5,115 bases of DNA from Gemmatimonadaceae bacterium. GTDB taxonomy: Bacteria > Gemmatimonadota > Gemmatimonadetes > Gemmatimonadales > Gemmatimonadaceae. Made by a program: the position numbers and the translations under genes. Below are positions 1-5,115 of the stretch, piece after piece; the stretch's first letter is position 1, and every line of letters begins with the position of its first letter. The stretch spans positions 1-5,115 of the forward strand of contig JANWKK010000273.1 in assembly GCA_025451425.1 (NCBI GenBank). Reading direction: 5' to 3'. A model generated the notes under the pieces. That model had not been told where the DNA came from. It saw only the letters and a list, made by a program, of their open reading frames with translations, and searched no databases.

Positions 1-1067
1 ATTCGCCGACGGGGATTCTCAAGGACAACGCCACCTCGCTCGTAGACCGAGCTGTGCCGGATCCTCCAGCGGAAGTAATAGATCGTGCGGTGGATGCAGC
101 GATGACTTACGTCGCCGGAAATGGCGTGACTTCGGTGCACAACATGGGGACCTTCGCCGATCTCACCGCCTTCGAGCGAGCGCGCGCGTCGGGTCGCATG
201 AAGACGCGCATTTACGCCGTCGTGCCGCTCGCGTCGTGGGCTCAGCTGCGCGATACGGTGAAGGCGCGTGGGCGCGGCGACGAGTGGCTACACATTGGGG
301 GCCTGAAGGGATTCGTCGACGGATCGTTAGGCTCGCATACGGCGGCGATGCTGCAACCCTTCACGGACGCCCCGAACGACACGGGCTTGTTCGTGAATAC
401 ACCAGAACACCTCTACGAGTGGACGTCGGGCGCCGACAAGGCGGGGCTACAAGTGATCGTCCACGCGATCGGCGACAGGGCGATCCGAACGCAGCTCGAT
501 ATCTATCAGCGTGTGGAGAGGGAAGACGGTCCGCGCGATCGGCGGTTCCGCATCGAGCACCTGCAGCACATCGCACCGGCTGACATCCCCCGTGTCGCTC
601 CGTTGGGCGTCATCGCGAGCATGCAACCGTATCACGCGATCGACGACGGGCGTTGGGCGGAGAAGGTGATCGGGCACGAGCGCGCCAAGACGACGTACGC
701 CTTTCGCTCGCTCCGTGACGCCAAGGTGCGGCTCGCCTTCGGGAGTGACTGGTTTGTTGCACCGGCGACGCCGATCGAGGGAATCTATGCGGCCGTTACG
801 CGTCGCACACTCGACGACAAGAATCCGCGCGGCTGGATTCCCGAGCAGAAGATCAGCGTCGAGGACGCGCTCCGCGCCTACACGAGCGGAGCGGCGTTCG
901 CGGAGTTCCAGGAGAAAGAGAAGGGAACGCTCGCGAAGGGAATGCTGGCAGACTTCGTCATTCTCGACCGCGACCTAACGAAGATCGCTCCGGAAACCAT
1001 CCGCGATACAAAGATTGTAATGACAGTGGTGGGAGGAAAGCCGGTCTACGAGCGCGCTAGCCCTTAG
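1..1067 (+). CDS. YtcJ-type metal-dependent amidohydrolase (Amidohydrolase_3 family), 5' end cut by the window edge
   Basis: This is the C-terminal 354 residues of a TIM-barrel amidohydrolase; the first complete codon is at 3-5. The frame is open to the left edge and starts SPTGILKDNA, a typical mid-protein segment of YtcJ-like enzymes. The GTG at 54 is therefore internal and not the start. Family members are about 540-560 residues, so roughly 190-200 N-terminal residues, including the metal-binding HxH, lie outside. Visible active-site landmarks are the Lys in GGLKGFVDGSLGS (codon 306-308), the His of VHAIGDRAIR (462-464), the Glu-His of RIEHLQHI (555-560) and the Asp of FGSDWFV (747-749). 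The C-terminus (GMLADFVILDRD, then VVGGKPVYE) is the usual beta-sandwich end, so the 3' end is intact. The family hydrolyses amide or formamide bonds (NfdA is one characterised member), but the substrate cannot be read from sequence. Bacterial relatives are cytoplasmic or exported; the missing N-terminus would decide. The downstream gene is convergent, so no operon partner is visible on this side. Confidence 0.93.
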   Translation, partial: SPTGILKDNATSLVDRAVPDPPAEVIDRAVDAAMTYVAGNGVTSVHNMGTFADLTAFERARASGRMKTRIYAVVPLASWAQLRDTVKARGRGDEWLHIGGLKGFVDGSLGSHTAAMLQPFTDAPNDTGLFVNTPEHLYEWTSGADKAGLQVIVHAIGDRAIRTQLDIYQRVEREDGPRDRRFRIEHLQHIAPADIPRVAPLGVIASMQPYHAIDDGRWAEKVIGHERAKTTYAFRSLRDAKVRLAFGSDWFVAPATPIEGIYAAVTRRTLDDKNPRGWIPEQKISVEDALRAYTSGAAFAEFQEKEKGTLAKGMLADFVILDRDLTKIAPETIRDTKIVMTVVGGKPVYERASP

Positions 1068-1073
1068 AGGCTC

Positions 1074-1175
1074 TGAAGAATGTCATCCCGAGCGTAGCGA
1101 GGGATCTGCACGTTGCCGGGCGCGAGCGAGGTGCAGATTCCTCGTCGCTTCGCTCCTCGGAATGACAGTACTTCA
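1074..1175. repeat. Long imperfect inverted repeat of the HSEERSDEES-type dispersed palindrome
   Basis: The core arms are 1081-1111 (starting TGTCATCCCGAGCGTAGCGA) and 1131-1167 (ending CGCTCCTCGGAATGACA), separated by a 19-nt loop. When the right arm is reverse-complemented, both arms begin TGTCATYCCGAG and end ATCTGCAC, differing by about six inserted bases in the middle. The pairing continues outside the core: TGAAG at 1074-1078 pairs with CTTCA at 1171-1175 across a 2/3-nt internal loop. Read on the minus strand, the right arm translates to HSEERSDEES, a peptide I recognise as a common artefact of a palindrome dispersed through Gemmatimonadota, Acidobacteriota and other genomes. The element fills almost the whole 105-bp gap between two convergent genes, where a stem-loop could act as a transcription barrier for both. 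No T-tract follows on either strand, so a Rho-independent terminator is not supported. Only one copy lies in this window, so dispersal is known from elsewhere and not seen here. Confidence 0.85.
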
Positions 1176-4100
1176 TTGGTACCGCAAGATCACGCCCACG
1201 CCGTTCGAAACTCCGGTTGCGAACACGTTCAACGAGCCCGATCCCCACACCTGGATCAGCGTCGTAGAACCAGTCGTGGGCAGCGGCGTCGCGGTCCACG
1301 TCGTTCCATCAAAGTGATACGCGCTGCCTTCACCCACCGCCCAGATATCCGAGCTCGACGTCCCCCAGAGGCCATTCACACCCTGGCCCGTGGAGCCCGC
1401 GATGGTCCAGAGAGTGTGCTTGGTCCAGGCGGCGCCGTCGAAATGCCATACGTCCCCAGCGGATAACCCACCGCCGACCCAGACATCATTCGCGCGGCTG
1501 CCCCACACTGTGCCGAGTGCCTCCACTGCCTCGTTAGGCTCGGCCGTCAGATTCGGTAGGTTGAATGGCGTGACACTCTGTCCGTCGTAGTGGAGCGCGA
1601 CGCCGTTCAGCCCGACTATGTAGATGTCGCTGGAGGAGCTTCCCCAGATTCCGAGCAGCGCTGAAGTGGTGCCGGTCGGGATGGGTGTCCAACCGCCCTT
1701 GCCATCGTAGTGCAGGAAGGTTCCTTGATCGCCGCAGAAGTAGACGTCGGACGCCGAGGTACCCCAGACTCCGTAGAGACCTGCTGTCGTTGGCGCGCTC
1801 GCCGCGGCCCACGTTGCACCATCGTAATGCAGCACCCGACCCTGCGACGAGCCGAATGCCGTCGTGACGTAGACATCAGCTTCCGACGAGCCCCACATAC
1901 CCCACAACGTTCCGGCACCCGCGTCGCTCGAGAGCGAGCTCCACGTCTGACCATCGGACTTGAGAATGGTGCCCGACGATCCCGCGGCGAAGATCTGCGA
2001 CGCGGAGCTCCCCCAGATGCCGTGCAGCAGCGGCGTCGCAGGGATCTGCATGACCGTCCACGTGCCGAGGGAGACCGTCGTGCGCACCGTTTGATCCTGC
2101 GTCATCGAGAATGTGCACGCCGTTGAACCCGAGCACGCGCCACCCCACGCGCTGAGCTTGAAACCACCGGCTACCGTCGCCGAGAGCGTCACCGCGGTGC
2201 CGTCCACGAACGACGCGGTGCAGCCAGTTGCACTCGACGCGCCGCTGGTGATCGTGCACTCGATGCCCGCCGGTGTGCTCGTGACGACTCCGTTTCCACC
2301 GCCGCCAGAGATCGTGAGCGTTCGCTGAGCTCGCGAAAAGCTCGCGGTGATCGTTTGCGATTGACTCATTGTCACACTGCACGGATTCTTCCCGGCACAC
2401 GCGCCGGCGAACCCATTGAAGGTGCTATTACTACTGGGCGTCGCGGTGAGCACCACGATCTGCTCGAGCGGCGTTATGTAGGAGCAAGTCCCACTCGTCG
2501 AGCCCAATGTTAGCGTGCACGCAATGCTTGCTGGTTGCGACGCAACGCTCCCCGAGCCGGCACCGGTCAGGGTGATGGCCAGTGTCGGCAGAGCGGTGGC
2601 GCTGAAGGTCGCGCTGAGCATCGCTCCTTTGGCGTCGATACTTTGAATGCCTGCAGCAGTGCCTAACGTCCAGCTGCCGGCGCTCGCCACGCCGCTGGCG
2701 TCCGTTGCCGCCGCGCTGGTCGTGGTCGAGCCACTTCCCGCCGATGGCGTGAAGGTCACGCCGACGCCGCTCACCGGATTGCCGAAACCATCCGTGAGGC
2801 GCACCGCCAGAGCGACGGGAAGCACTGTGCCGGCAGCCGCACTCTGACTGTTGCCGGTGACGATGGCGATCTGAGTCGCGGCGCCCGCAACCGCCGTCGC
2901 CGTGAACGTGAGTGTCGTCAACCCGCTGATGGCGACGCTCACGCTCTGCGTGCCAGCCGCCGAGCCCAGCTGCCATGCGACATGCGCCGCCCCCGTTGCG
3001 TCAGTGCTGACGGTTGTCGTAGGACTGAAGTTCTGCGCCGCTCCGACGCCGCCGCTGTTCGCGGTGGCGGCGAATGTCACGGAAACGCCCGGAACAACAT
3101 TCCCGTGTGCGTCGGTTACGAGGACGCTCAACTCATCTTTCAGCACCGCCCCGACCAGGCCGTTCTGTCCATTCCCGCCGGTCGCCGACAGTTGCGCCGG
3201 AGAGCCGGGGTCGACGATCACGGTGAACAGCTTCGAGGACGTACCCACCGACGCCGTAATCAACGTCGTTCCCGCGCGTCCGTCGGTCGCGAACGTGATC
3301 GTCGCCTCGCCGACGGCGTTGGTGATCGAATGATCGCTGCTCAACGAGCCGAATCCGCTCGTGATCCGCCAAGCGACGCTCACGCCGGGGACGCGATTGC
3401 CATTCGCATCGGACACGAGCGCGACGAGCGGCGCACTCGGCGACGCACCCACGACGAGCCGCTGTGAATCTCCCGTCGGCGCCGCGACACCCGTGGGTGC
3501 GCCCGCATTGCTCGTCAGCGCAAAGGTGGTCGTGACACCGGTAAGGCCGCCGATGTCGGCGCGGATCGACTCACTTCCGGCCACCGTGCCTAACGTGTAG
3601 CTGGTGCTTGCCACGCCGTCGGGTCCCGTGACTGCCGTAGATGAGCCGATCACACCGGTTCCTGCTACGCGAGTGAACGTGACGCTCGCGCCGCCAACGG
3701 GATTGCCATATTGATCAGCGATACGCACGATGAGCGGTATCGCGAGCGGCTGCCCGCTCGTTCCGCTCTGTGCGTCGCCGGAAATTTTCGTGATCGTCGC
3801 CGCCGCCCCAGCGTGTGCCGTCGCGGTGATCGATGCTGGTTGCGGTCCGCCGGTTCCCGCGCCGGTTATACTGGCATGGAACTCATACGTACCGGCCGCC
3901 GTGCCGACAGTTGCCGTCGTCGACGCGAGACCTTGAACGTCAGTCGTCGCCGTCGCGATGCTGACGCTGCCCCCTGGAGTAATCGCCTGGAAGGCCATCG
4001 GGACGCCGGGCACGCCCTCACCGGCCGCGCTCAGCACCTGAATCTGGAGTGGCTGAGTCAGCGTCGAACCGACGGTGGCGGTCTGCGAGCCACCGCTGAC

Positions 4101-4808
4101 GACCGTAACGCGAGCAGGGAGTCCGACAACGTGCAGCGACGCGGCGCCAACCAATAAGTTGAGGGCGTGCGCCGAGATCGTGACGGTGCCGCTCTTCACG
4201 CCTTGGACGAGTCCCGTCGCCGAGACCGCGGCGATCGTTGGATCGCTCGACGTCCAGCCTGTGATTGGCAGATCGGTAACGATCGCCTGATTGGCGGAGA
4301 GCGCGTTCGTCGAGAACTGCAGCGACCCGGTTTGCGCGATCGTAGCCTGCGGCGGTTGGAGCTTGAGCTGCGTCGCTGCCGCGCCGGGACCGACGTAGGT
4401 GAGGGGCAACGTCTTCGCCAGCGTCGTCTGCGACTGCCAGACGGTGACGGGCGTCGCGGAAGAGAAGATCGGGGTCGCGCCGCTGCGAAGCTCGAGGGTT
4501 GCCGTGAGCTGCTCACGCGCCGCCGTTAGGTGAACGGCGACCTTCACGGTTGCCTGGCTCTGATCGGCGGGGAAGTCGACGACTTGACTCGACCGGACGT
4601 CGCCCGCGCCGCCGCGGACTTCGATGAAGATCTTGTCGATGGGAAGACCGGCGGCGCTCAGGCTCTGTGCGATCTCGTGAGCCTCACGAGAGTACGTCGG
4701 CTGGAGCGCGAGTTGACCTTGGCCGTGATGGAGGCCGGTCGGCGAGTCGCACGTACAGAGTGCGAGCGCGAGCAAAGCTGCCGCGGATCGTGTGCGCGGG
4801 CGCCGCAT
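1173..4808 (-). CDS. Large exported lipoprotein: BID_2 + five Big_1 Ig-like domains, two Cys-paired InlB-B-like repeats, seven-repeat C-terminal beta-propeller
   Basis: This is a complete 1211-residue ORF (ATG at 4806-4808, TGA at 1173-1175). The ATG is chosen because it gives an Arg-rich n-region, a hydrophobic stretch AALLALAL and then CTCDSPTG, a lipoprotein signal; no other start would keep this. Regions by residue: 1-20 signal; about 30-140 a beta-rich N-terminal region of no family I can name; 145-228 a BID_2-like Ig domain (WTSSDPTIAAVSATGLVQGV); 231-740 five Big_1 domains; 743-825 and 829-914 two repeats with paired cysteines ending in TMSQSQTITASF and SMTQDQTVRTTV; 916-1211 seven WG[ST]x repeats with HYDG/HFDG turns. 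Big_1 tandems in invasin/intimin-type proteins act as rigid surface stalks, so a stalk-plus-propeller surface binding protein is inferred; the ligand is unknown and no catalytic motif is visible. There is no clear Shine-Dalgarno within 15 nt of the ATG. The stop lies in the outer arm of the adjacent palindrome. An alternative role is an uncharacterised envelope structural protein. Confidence 0.94.
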   Translation of the reverse strand: MRRPRTRSAAALLALALCTCDSPTGLHHGQGQLALQPTYSREAHEIAQSLSAAGLPIDKIFIEVRGGAGDVRSSQVVDFPADQSQATVKVAVHLTAAREQLTATLELRSGATPIFSSATPVTVWQSQTTLAKTLPLTYVGPGAAATQLKLQPPQATIAQTGSLQFSTNALSANQAIVTDLPITGWTSSDPTIAAVSATGLVQGVKSGTVTISAHALNLLVGAASLHVVGLPARVTVVSGGSQTATVGSTLTQPLQIQVLSAAGEGVPGVPMAFQAITPGGSVSIATATTDVQGLASTTATVGTAAGTYEFHASITGAGTGGPQPASITATAHAGAAATITKISGDAQSGTSGQPLAIPLIVRIADQYGNPVGGASVTFTRVAGTGVIGSSTAVTGPDGVASTSYTLGTVAGSESIRADIGGLTGVTTTFALTSNAGAPTGVAAPTGDSQRLVVGASPSAPLVALVSDANGNRVPGVSVAWRITSGFGSLSSDHSITNAVGEATITFATDGRAGTTLITASVGTSSKLFTVIVDPGSPAQLSATGGNGQNGLVGAVLKDELSVLVTDAHGNVVPGVSVTFAATANSGGVGAAQNFSPTTTVSTDATGAAHVAWQLGSAAGTQSVSVAISGLTTLTFTATAVAGAATQIAIVTGNSQSAAAGTVLPVALAVRLTDGFGNPVSGVGVTFTPSAGSGSTTTSAAATDASGVASAGSWTLGTAAGIQSIDAKGAMLSATFSATALPTLAITLTGAGSGSVASQPASIACTLTLGSTSGTCSYITPLEQIVVLTATPSSNSTFNGFAGACAGKNPCSVTMSQSQTITASFSRAQRTLTISGGGGNGVVTSTPAGIECTITSGASSATGCTASFVDGTAVTLSATVAGGFKLSAWGGACSGSTACTFSMTQDQTVRTTVSLGTWTVMQIPATPLLHGIWGSSASQIFAAGSSGTILKSDGQTWSSLSSDAGAGTLWGMWGSSEADVYVTTAFGSSQGRVLHYDGATWAAASAPTTAGLYGVWGTSASDVYFCGDQGTFLHYDGKGGWTPIPTGTTSALLGIWGSSSSDIYIVGLNGVALHYDGQSVTPFNLPNLTAEPNEAVEALGTVWGSRANDVWVGGGLSAGDVWHFDGAAWTKHTLWTIAGSTGQGVNGLWGTSSSDIWAVGEGSAYHFDGTTWTATPLPTTGSTTLIQVWGSGSLNVFATGVSNGVGVILRYQ
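1176..2063 (-). other. C-terminal seven-repeat beta-propeller head
   Basis: Seven WG[ST] repeats have their Trp at residues 932, 972, 1015, 1055, 1102, 1148 and 1188, spaced 40-47 apart. Each reads roughly GIWGSSxSDIYxVGxxGxxLHYDGxxW, with HYDG/HFDG turns at 994, 1033, 1073, 1122 and 1165 and a degenerate SDG at 951. The chain stops at VILRYQ, where the ILHYDG strand of the seventh repeat would be, and the missing TW strand is supplied before the first repeat by GTWTV at 915-919. That arrangement is the usual strand-swap closure of a seven-bladed propeller. Fold and blade number are inferred from repeat counting; no enzymatic residues are evident, so a binding role is the conservative reading. 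Confidence 0.78.
2067..2582 (-). other. Two cysteine-paired InlB-B-like repeats
   Basis: Residues 743-825 and 829-914 are two homologous repeats of about 85 residues. Each opens LxIxxxGxGxVxSxPAxIxC and closes with GACAGKNPCSVTMSQSQTITASF-like strands. Cysteines fall at matching places: C764/C775 and C804/C810 in the first, C851/C863 and C892/C898 in the second. Close spacing within each pair suggests two small disulfide-bonded loops per repeat, fitting an exported protein. The nearest families I recognise are the InlB B-repeat and related bacterial repeat domains; the exact Pfam entry cannot be decided by eye. Confidence 0.75.
2589..4118 (-). other. Array of five Big_1 (invasin/intimin-like) Ig domains
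   Basis: Residues 231-740 of the lipoprotein form five units of about 95-105 residues: 231-333, 336-435, 438-533, 535-640 and 642-740. Each repeats the order GNSQSAxxGxxLxxPLxVxVxDxxGNPVxGVxVxF, then a DxxGxAS turn, then a xLGTAAGTxS strand. Clear examples are RIADQYGNPVGGASVTF, LVTDAHGNVVPGVSVTF and LTDGFGNPVSGVGVTF. Unit 3 (438-533) diverges most: it has FATDGRAGTTLITASV in place of the LGTAAG strand. In the family these stack end to end into a stiff rod, which suggests a spacer holding the C-terminal head away from the membrane. A 19-base DNA stretch is largely shared between units 2 and 5 (2659-2675 and 3586-3602). Confidence 0.88.
4749..4808 (-). other. Lipoprotein signal peptide with ambiguous lipobox (C18 or C20)
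   Basis: Residues 1-20 read MRRPRTRSAAALLALALCTC, with four arginines, a hydrophobic core and two candidate lipidation cysteines. With C18 the box is L-A-L-C, with an unusual Leu at -1. With C20 it is L-C-T-C followed by DSPTG. The CDSPT run after the cysteine resembles other Gemmatimonadota-type lipoprotein starts, so I favour C20. Either choice predicts lipid anchoring after Sec export. Asp at +2 of C20 is an inner-membrane retention signal in E. coli, but that rule does not hold generally in other phyla. Confidence 0.75.
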
Positions 4809-4927
4809 GCTTGAATTGTCCAGATGAGTGTGAACGCTTCCCCGAATCGCTGACGGTGAAAGCGGGACACCAACCTGTGATCACGATGCGATCCCGTCAA
4901 TTGTGGCGTGCGCGCATCACGTTGCAT

Positions 4928-4956
4928 CGATGAGCATACAGTAAACCTGCTCATCG
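4928..4956. promoter_or_regulatory. Perfect 9-bp inverted repeat, operator-like, upstream of the lipoprotein gene
   Basis: CGATGAGCA at 4928-4936 is matched exactly by TGCTCATCG at 4948-4956 across an 11-nt AT-rich spacer (4937-4947), giving a centre-to-centre half-site spacing of 20 bp, about two helical turns. It lies about 120 bp upstream of the lipoprotein ATG, in the AT-rich part of the intergenic region where a promoter would be expected. This geometry suits a dimeric regulator binding two successive major grooves. A cruciform or RNA hairpin in a leader is the alternative. No regulator gene is visible, so the assignment is structural only. Confidence 0.45.
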
Positions 4957-4992
4957 CTGAGCAATTGCAAATTGCGAGAGCTACAAATCAAT

Positions 4993-5013
4993 CGTCAGCG
5001 CGTAGGGCTGACG
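4993..5013 (-). terminator. 7-bp-stem hairpin followed by a T-rich run on the minus strand; weak terminator candidate
   Basis: CGTCAGC at 4993-4999 pairs perfectly with GCTGACG at 5007-5013 around a 7-nt loop. Read on the minus strand the stem is followed directly by ATTGATTTGTA, a moderately T-rich tail. It could end a minus-strand transcript entering from beyond the right edge. The stem is short and the tail is not a run of T. A minus-strand open frame from the window edge also reads through the hairpin to TAG at 4981-4983, which argues against termination just there. The plus strand has no T-tract after the stem. Confidence 0.3.
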
Positions 5014-5115
5014 GCGCGCCGTGGTCGATGGCAAGAGACGAATCCATGTTGACGCGACTTGTCCAGAAAACCGCTCAAGGCGTAATCTGCGTGCAGTTCG
5101 TGTTAGAGATCGTGC

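Larger units (their letters stand above)
4809..5115. other. Non-coding flank upstream of the lipoprotein gene
   Basis: This stretch has no gene I can support and is visibly AT-richer than the coding DNA, especially 4922-4993. It should contain the promoter and 5' leader of the minus-strand lipoprotein gene. Read on that strand, TTGACG (plus 4895-4900) resembles a -35 box, but nothing at 16-18 nt spacing resembles TATAAT, so I do not call a promoter. The last 15 nt before the ATG lack a Shine-Dalgarno; GGGGAAG lies about 30 nt upstream, too far to position a ribosome. Two inverted repeats are listed separately. Two short frames run off the right edge: plus from ATG 5028 or 5046, and minus ending in TAG at 4981-4983. 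Neither is long enough to call. Confidence 0.7.

Noticed and set aside
54..1067. GTG at 54 as the start of the amidohydrolase
   Set aside because: The same frame is open to the window edge and already reads a conserved internal YtcJ segment (PTGILKDNA) before this codon.
1081..1167. Rho-independent bidirectional terminator
   Set aside because: The stem is long and there is no T-run on either side. A general barrier role is possible but not the classical signal.
1057..1299. 80-residue minus-strand ORF containing HSEERSDEES and FYDADPGVG
   Set aside because: It is a translation of the dispersed palindrome plus an out-of-frame shadow of the lipoprotein 3' end, not a gene.
1710..2126. 138-residue plus-strand ORF and other long plus-strand frames opposite the lipoprotein gene (for example 2902-3333, 2982-3467, 3711-4157)
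   Set aside because: They are Arg/Ala/Pro-rich frames with no recognisable domains, lying antisense to a well-supported domain-rich CDS. GC-rich DNA produces such open frames routinely.
1876..2400. 174-residue minus-strand ORF overlapping the propeller and Cys-repeat region
   Set aside because: It is a shifted-frame shadow of the lipoprotein; the 1211-residue frame carries continuous repeats across the whole interval, so no frameshift or second gene is needed.
2589..4118. DNA-level tandem repeat or CRISPR-like array in the Big_1 region
   Set aside because: The repeats are protein-level, about 300 nt long and diverged in DNA; there are no short identical direct repeats with uniform spacers.
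4877..4884. GTGATCAC palindrome as a CRP/FNR-like site
   Set aside because: The TGTGA half is not followed by the N6-TCACA spacing; the symmetry is only 8 bp and can be chance.
4895..4900. TTGACG on the minus strand as the -35 of the lipoprotein promoter
   Set aside because: The hexamer at 17-nt spacing is CAGGTT, a poor -10, and no better pairing was found.
4658..4954. 98-residue minus-strand ORF spanning the lipoprotein start
   Set aside because: It is in a different frame from the lipoprotein, has a low-complexity Arg/Ser-rich end and no recognisable domain; the signal peptide in the other frame is far more convincing.

Overview
The window is GC-rich bacterial DNA holding two convergent protein genes, a palindromic dispersed-repeat element between them, and an AT-richer non-coding flank at the right edge. 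The most likely source is an uncultured or poorly studied soil-type bacterium of the Gemmatimonadota or a neighbouring phylum such as Acidobacteriota. This is an inference from three things: the Cys-Asp-Ser-Pro-Thr-Gly start of the lipoprotein, the Big_1-rich lipoprotein architecture, and the dispersed palindrome whose translation reads HSEERSDEES. No rRNA or universal marker is present to settle the taxonomy.

Layout. Positions 1-1067 (+) carry the C-terminal two thirds of a YtcJ-type metal-dependent amidohydrolase (Amidohydrolase_3 family); its N-terminus lies outside the window. Positions 1068-1172 are the convergent intergenic space, almost filled by a long imperfect inverted repeat (1074-1175). 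The outer arm of this repeat overlaps the stop codon of the next gene. Positions 1173-4808 (-) encode one complete 1211-residue exported lipoprotein. In order it has a lipoprotein signal, an N-terminal beta-rich region, a BID_2-like Ig domain, five Big_1 (invasin/intimin-like) Ig domains, two cysteine-paired InlB-B-like repeats, and seven WG-x-S repeats that should close into a seven-bladed beta-propeller. Positions 4809-5115 hold the upstream region of that gene, with a perfect 9-bp inverted repeat (4928-4956) and a 7-bp-stem hairpin (4993-5013), but no gene I can support.

The two genes are convergent, so they are not an operon, and nothing in the sequence ties the amidohydrolase to the lipoprotein functionally. 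The lipoprotein looks like a cell-surface stalk (Ig modules) presenting a propeller head, suited to adhesion or binding; its ligand is unknown.

The signal not explained by gene content is the 8-base word CGTTAGGY. It occurs six times in 5.1 kb, on both strands and in different codon contexts, against roughly 0.3 expected from base composition by hand estimate. It may be a genome-wide signal word (uptake, segregation, recombination or modification) and is the item most worth testing genome-wide. No tRNA, rRNA, CRISPR array, insertion sequence or defence system is visible.
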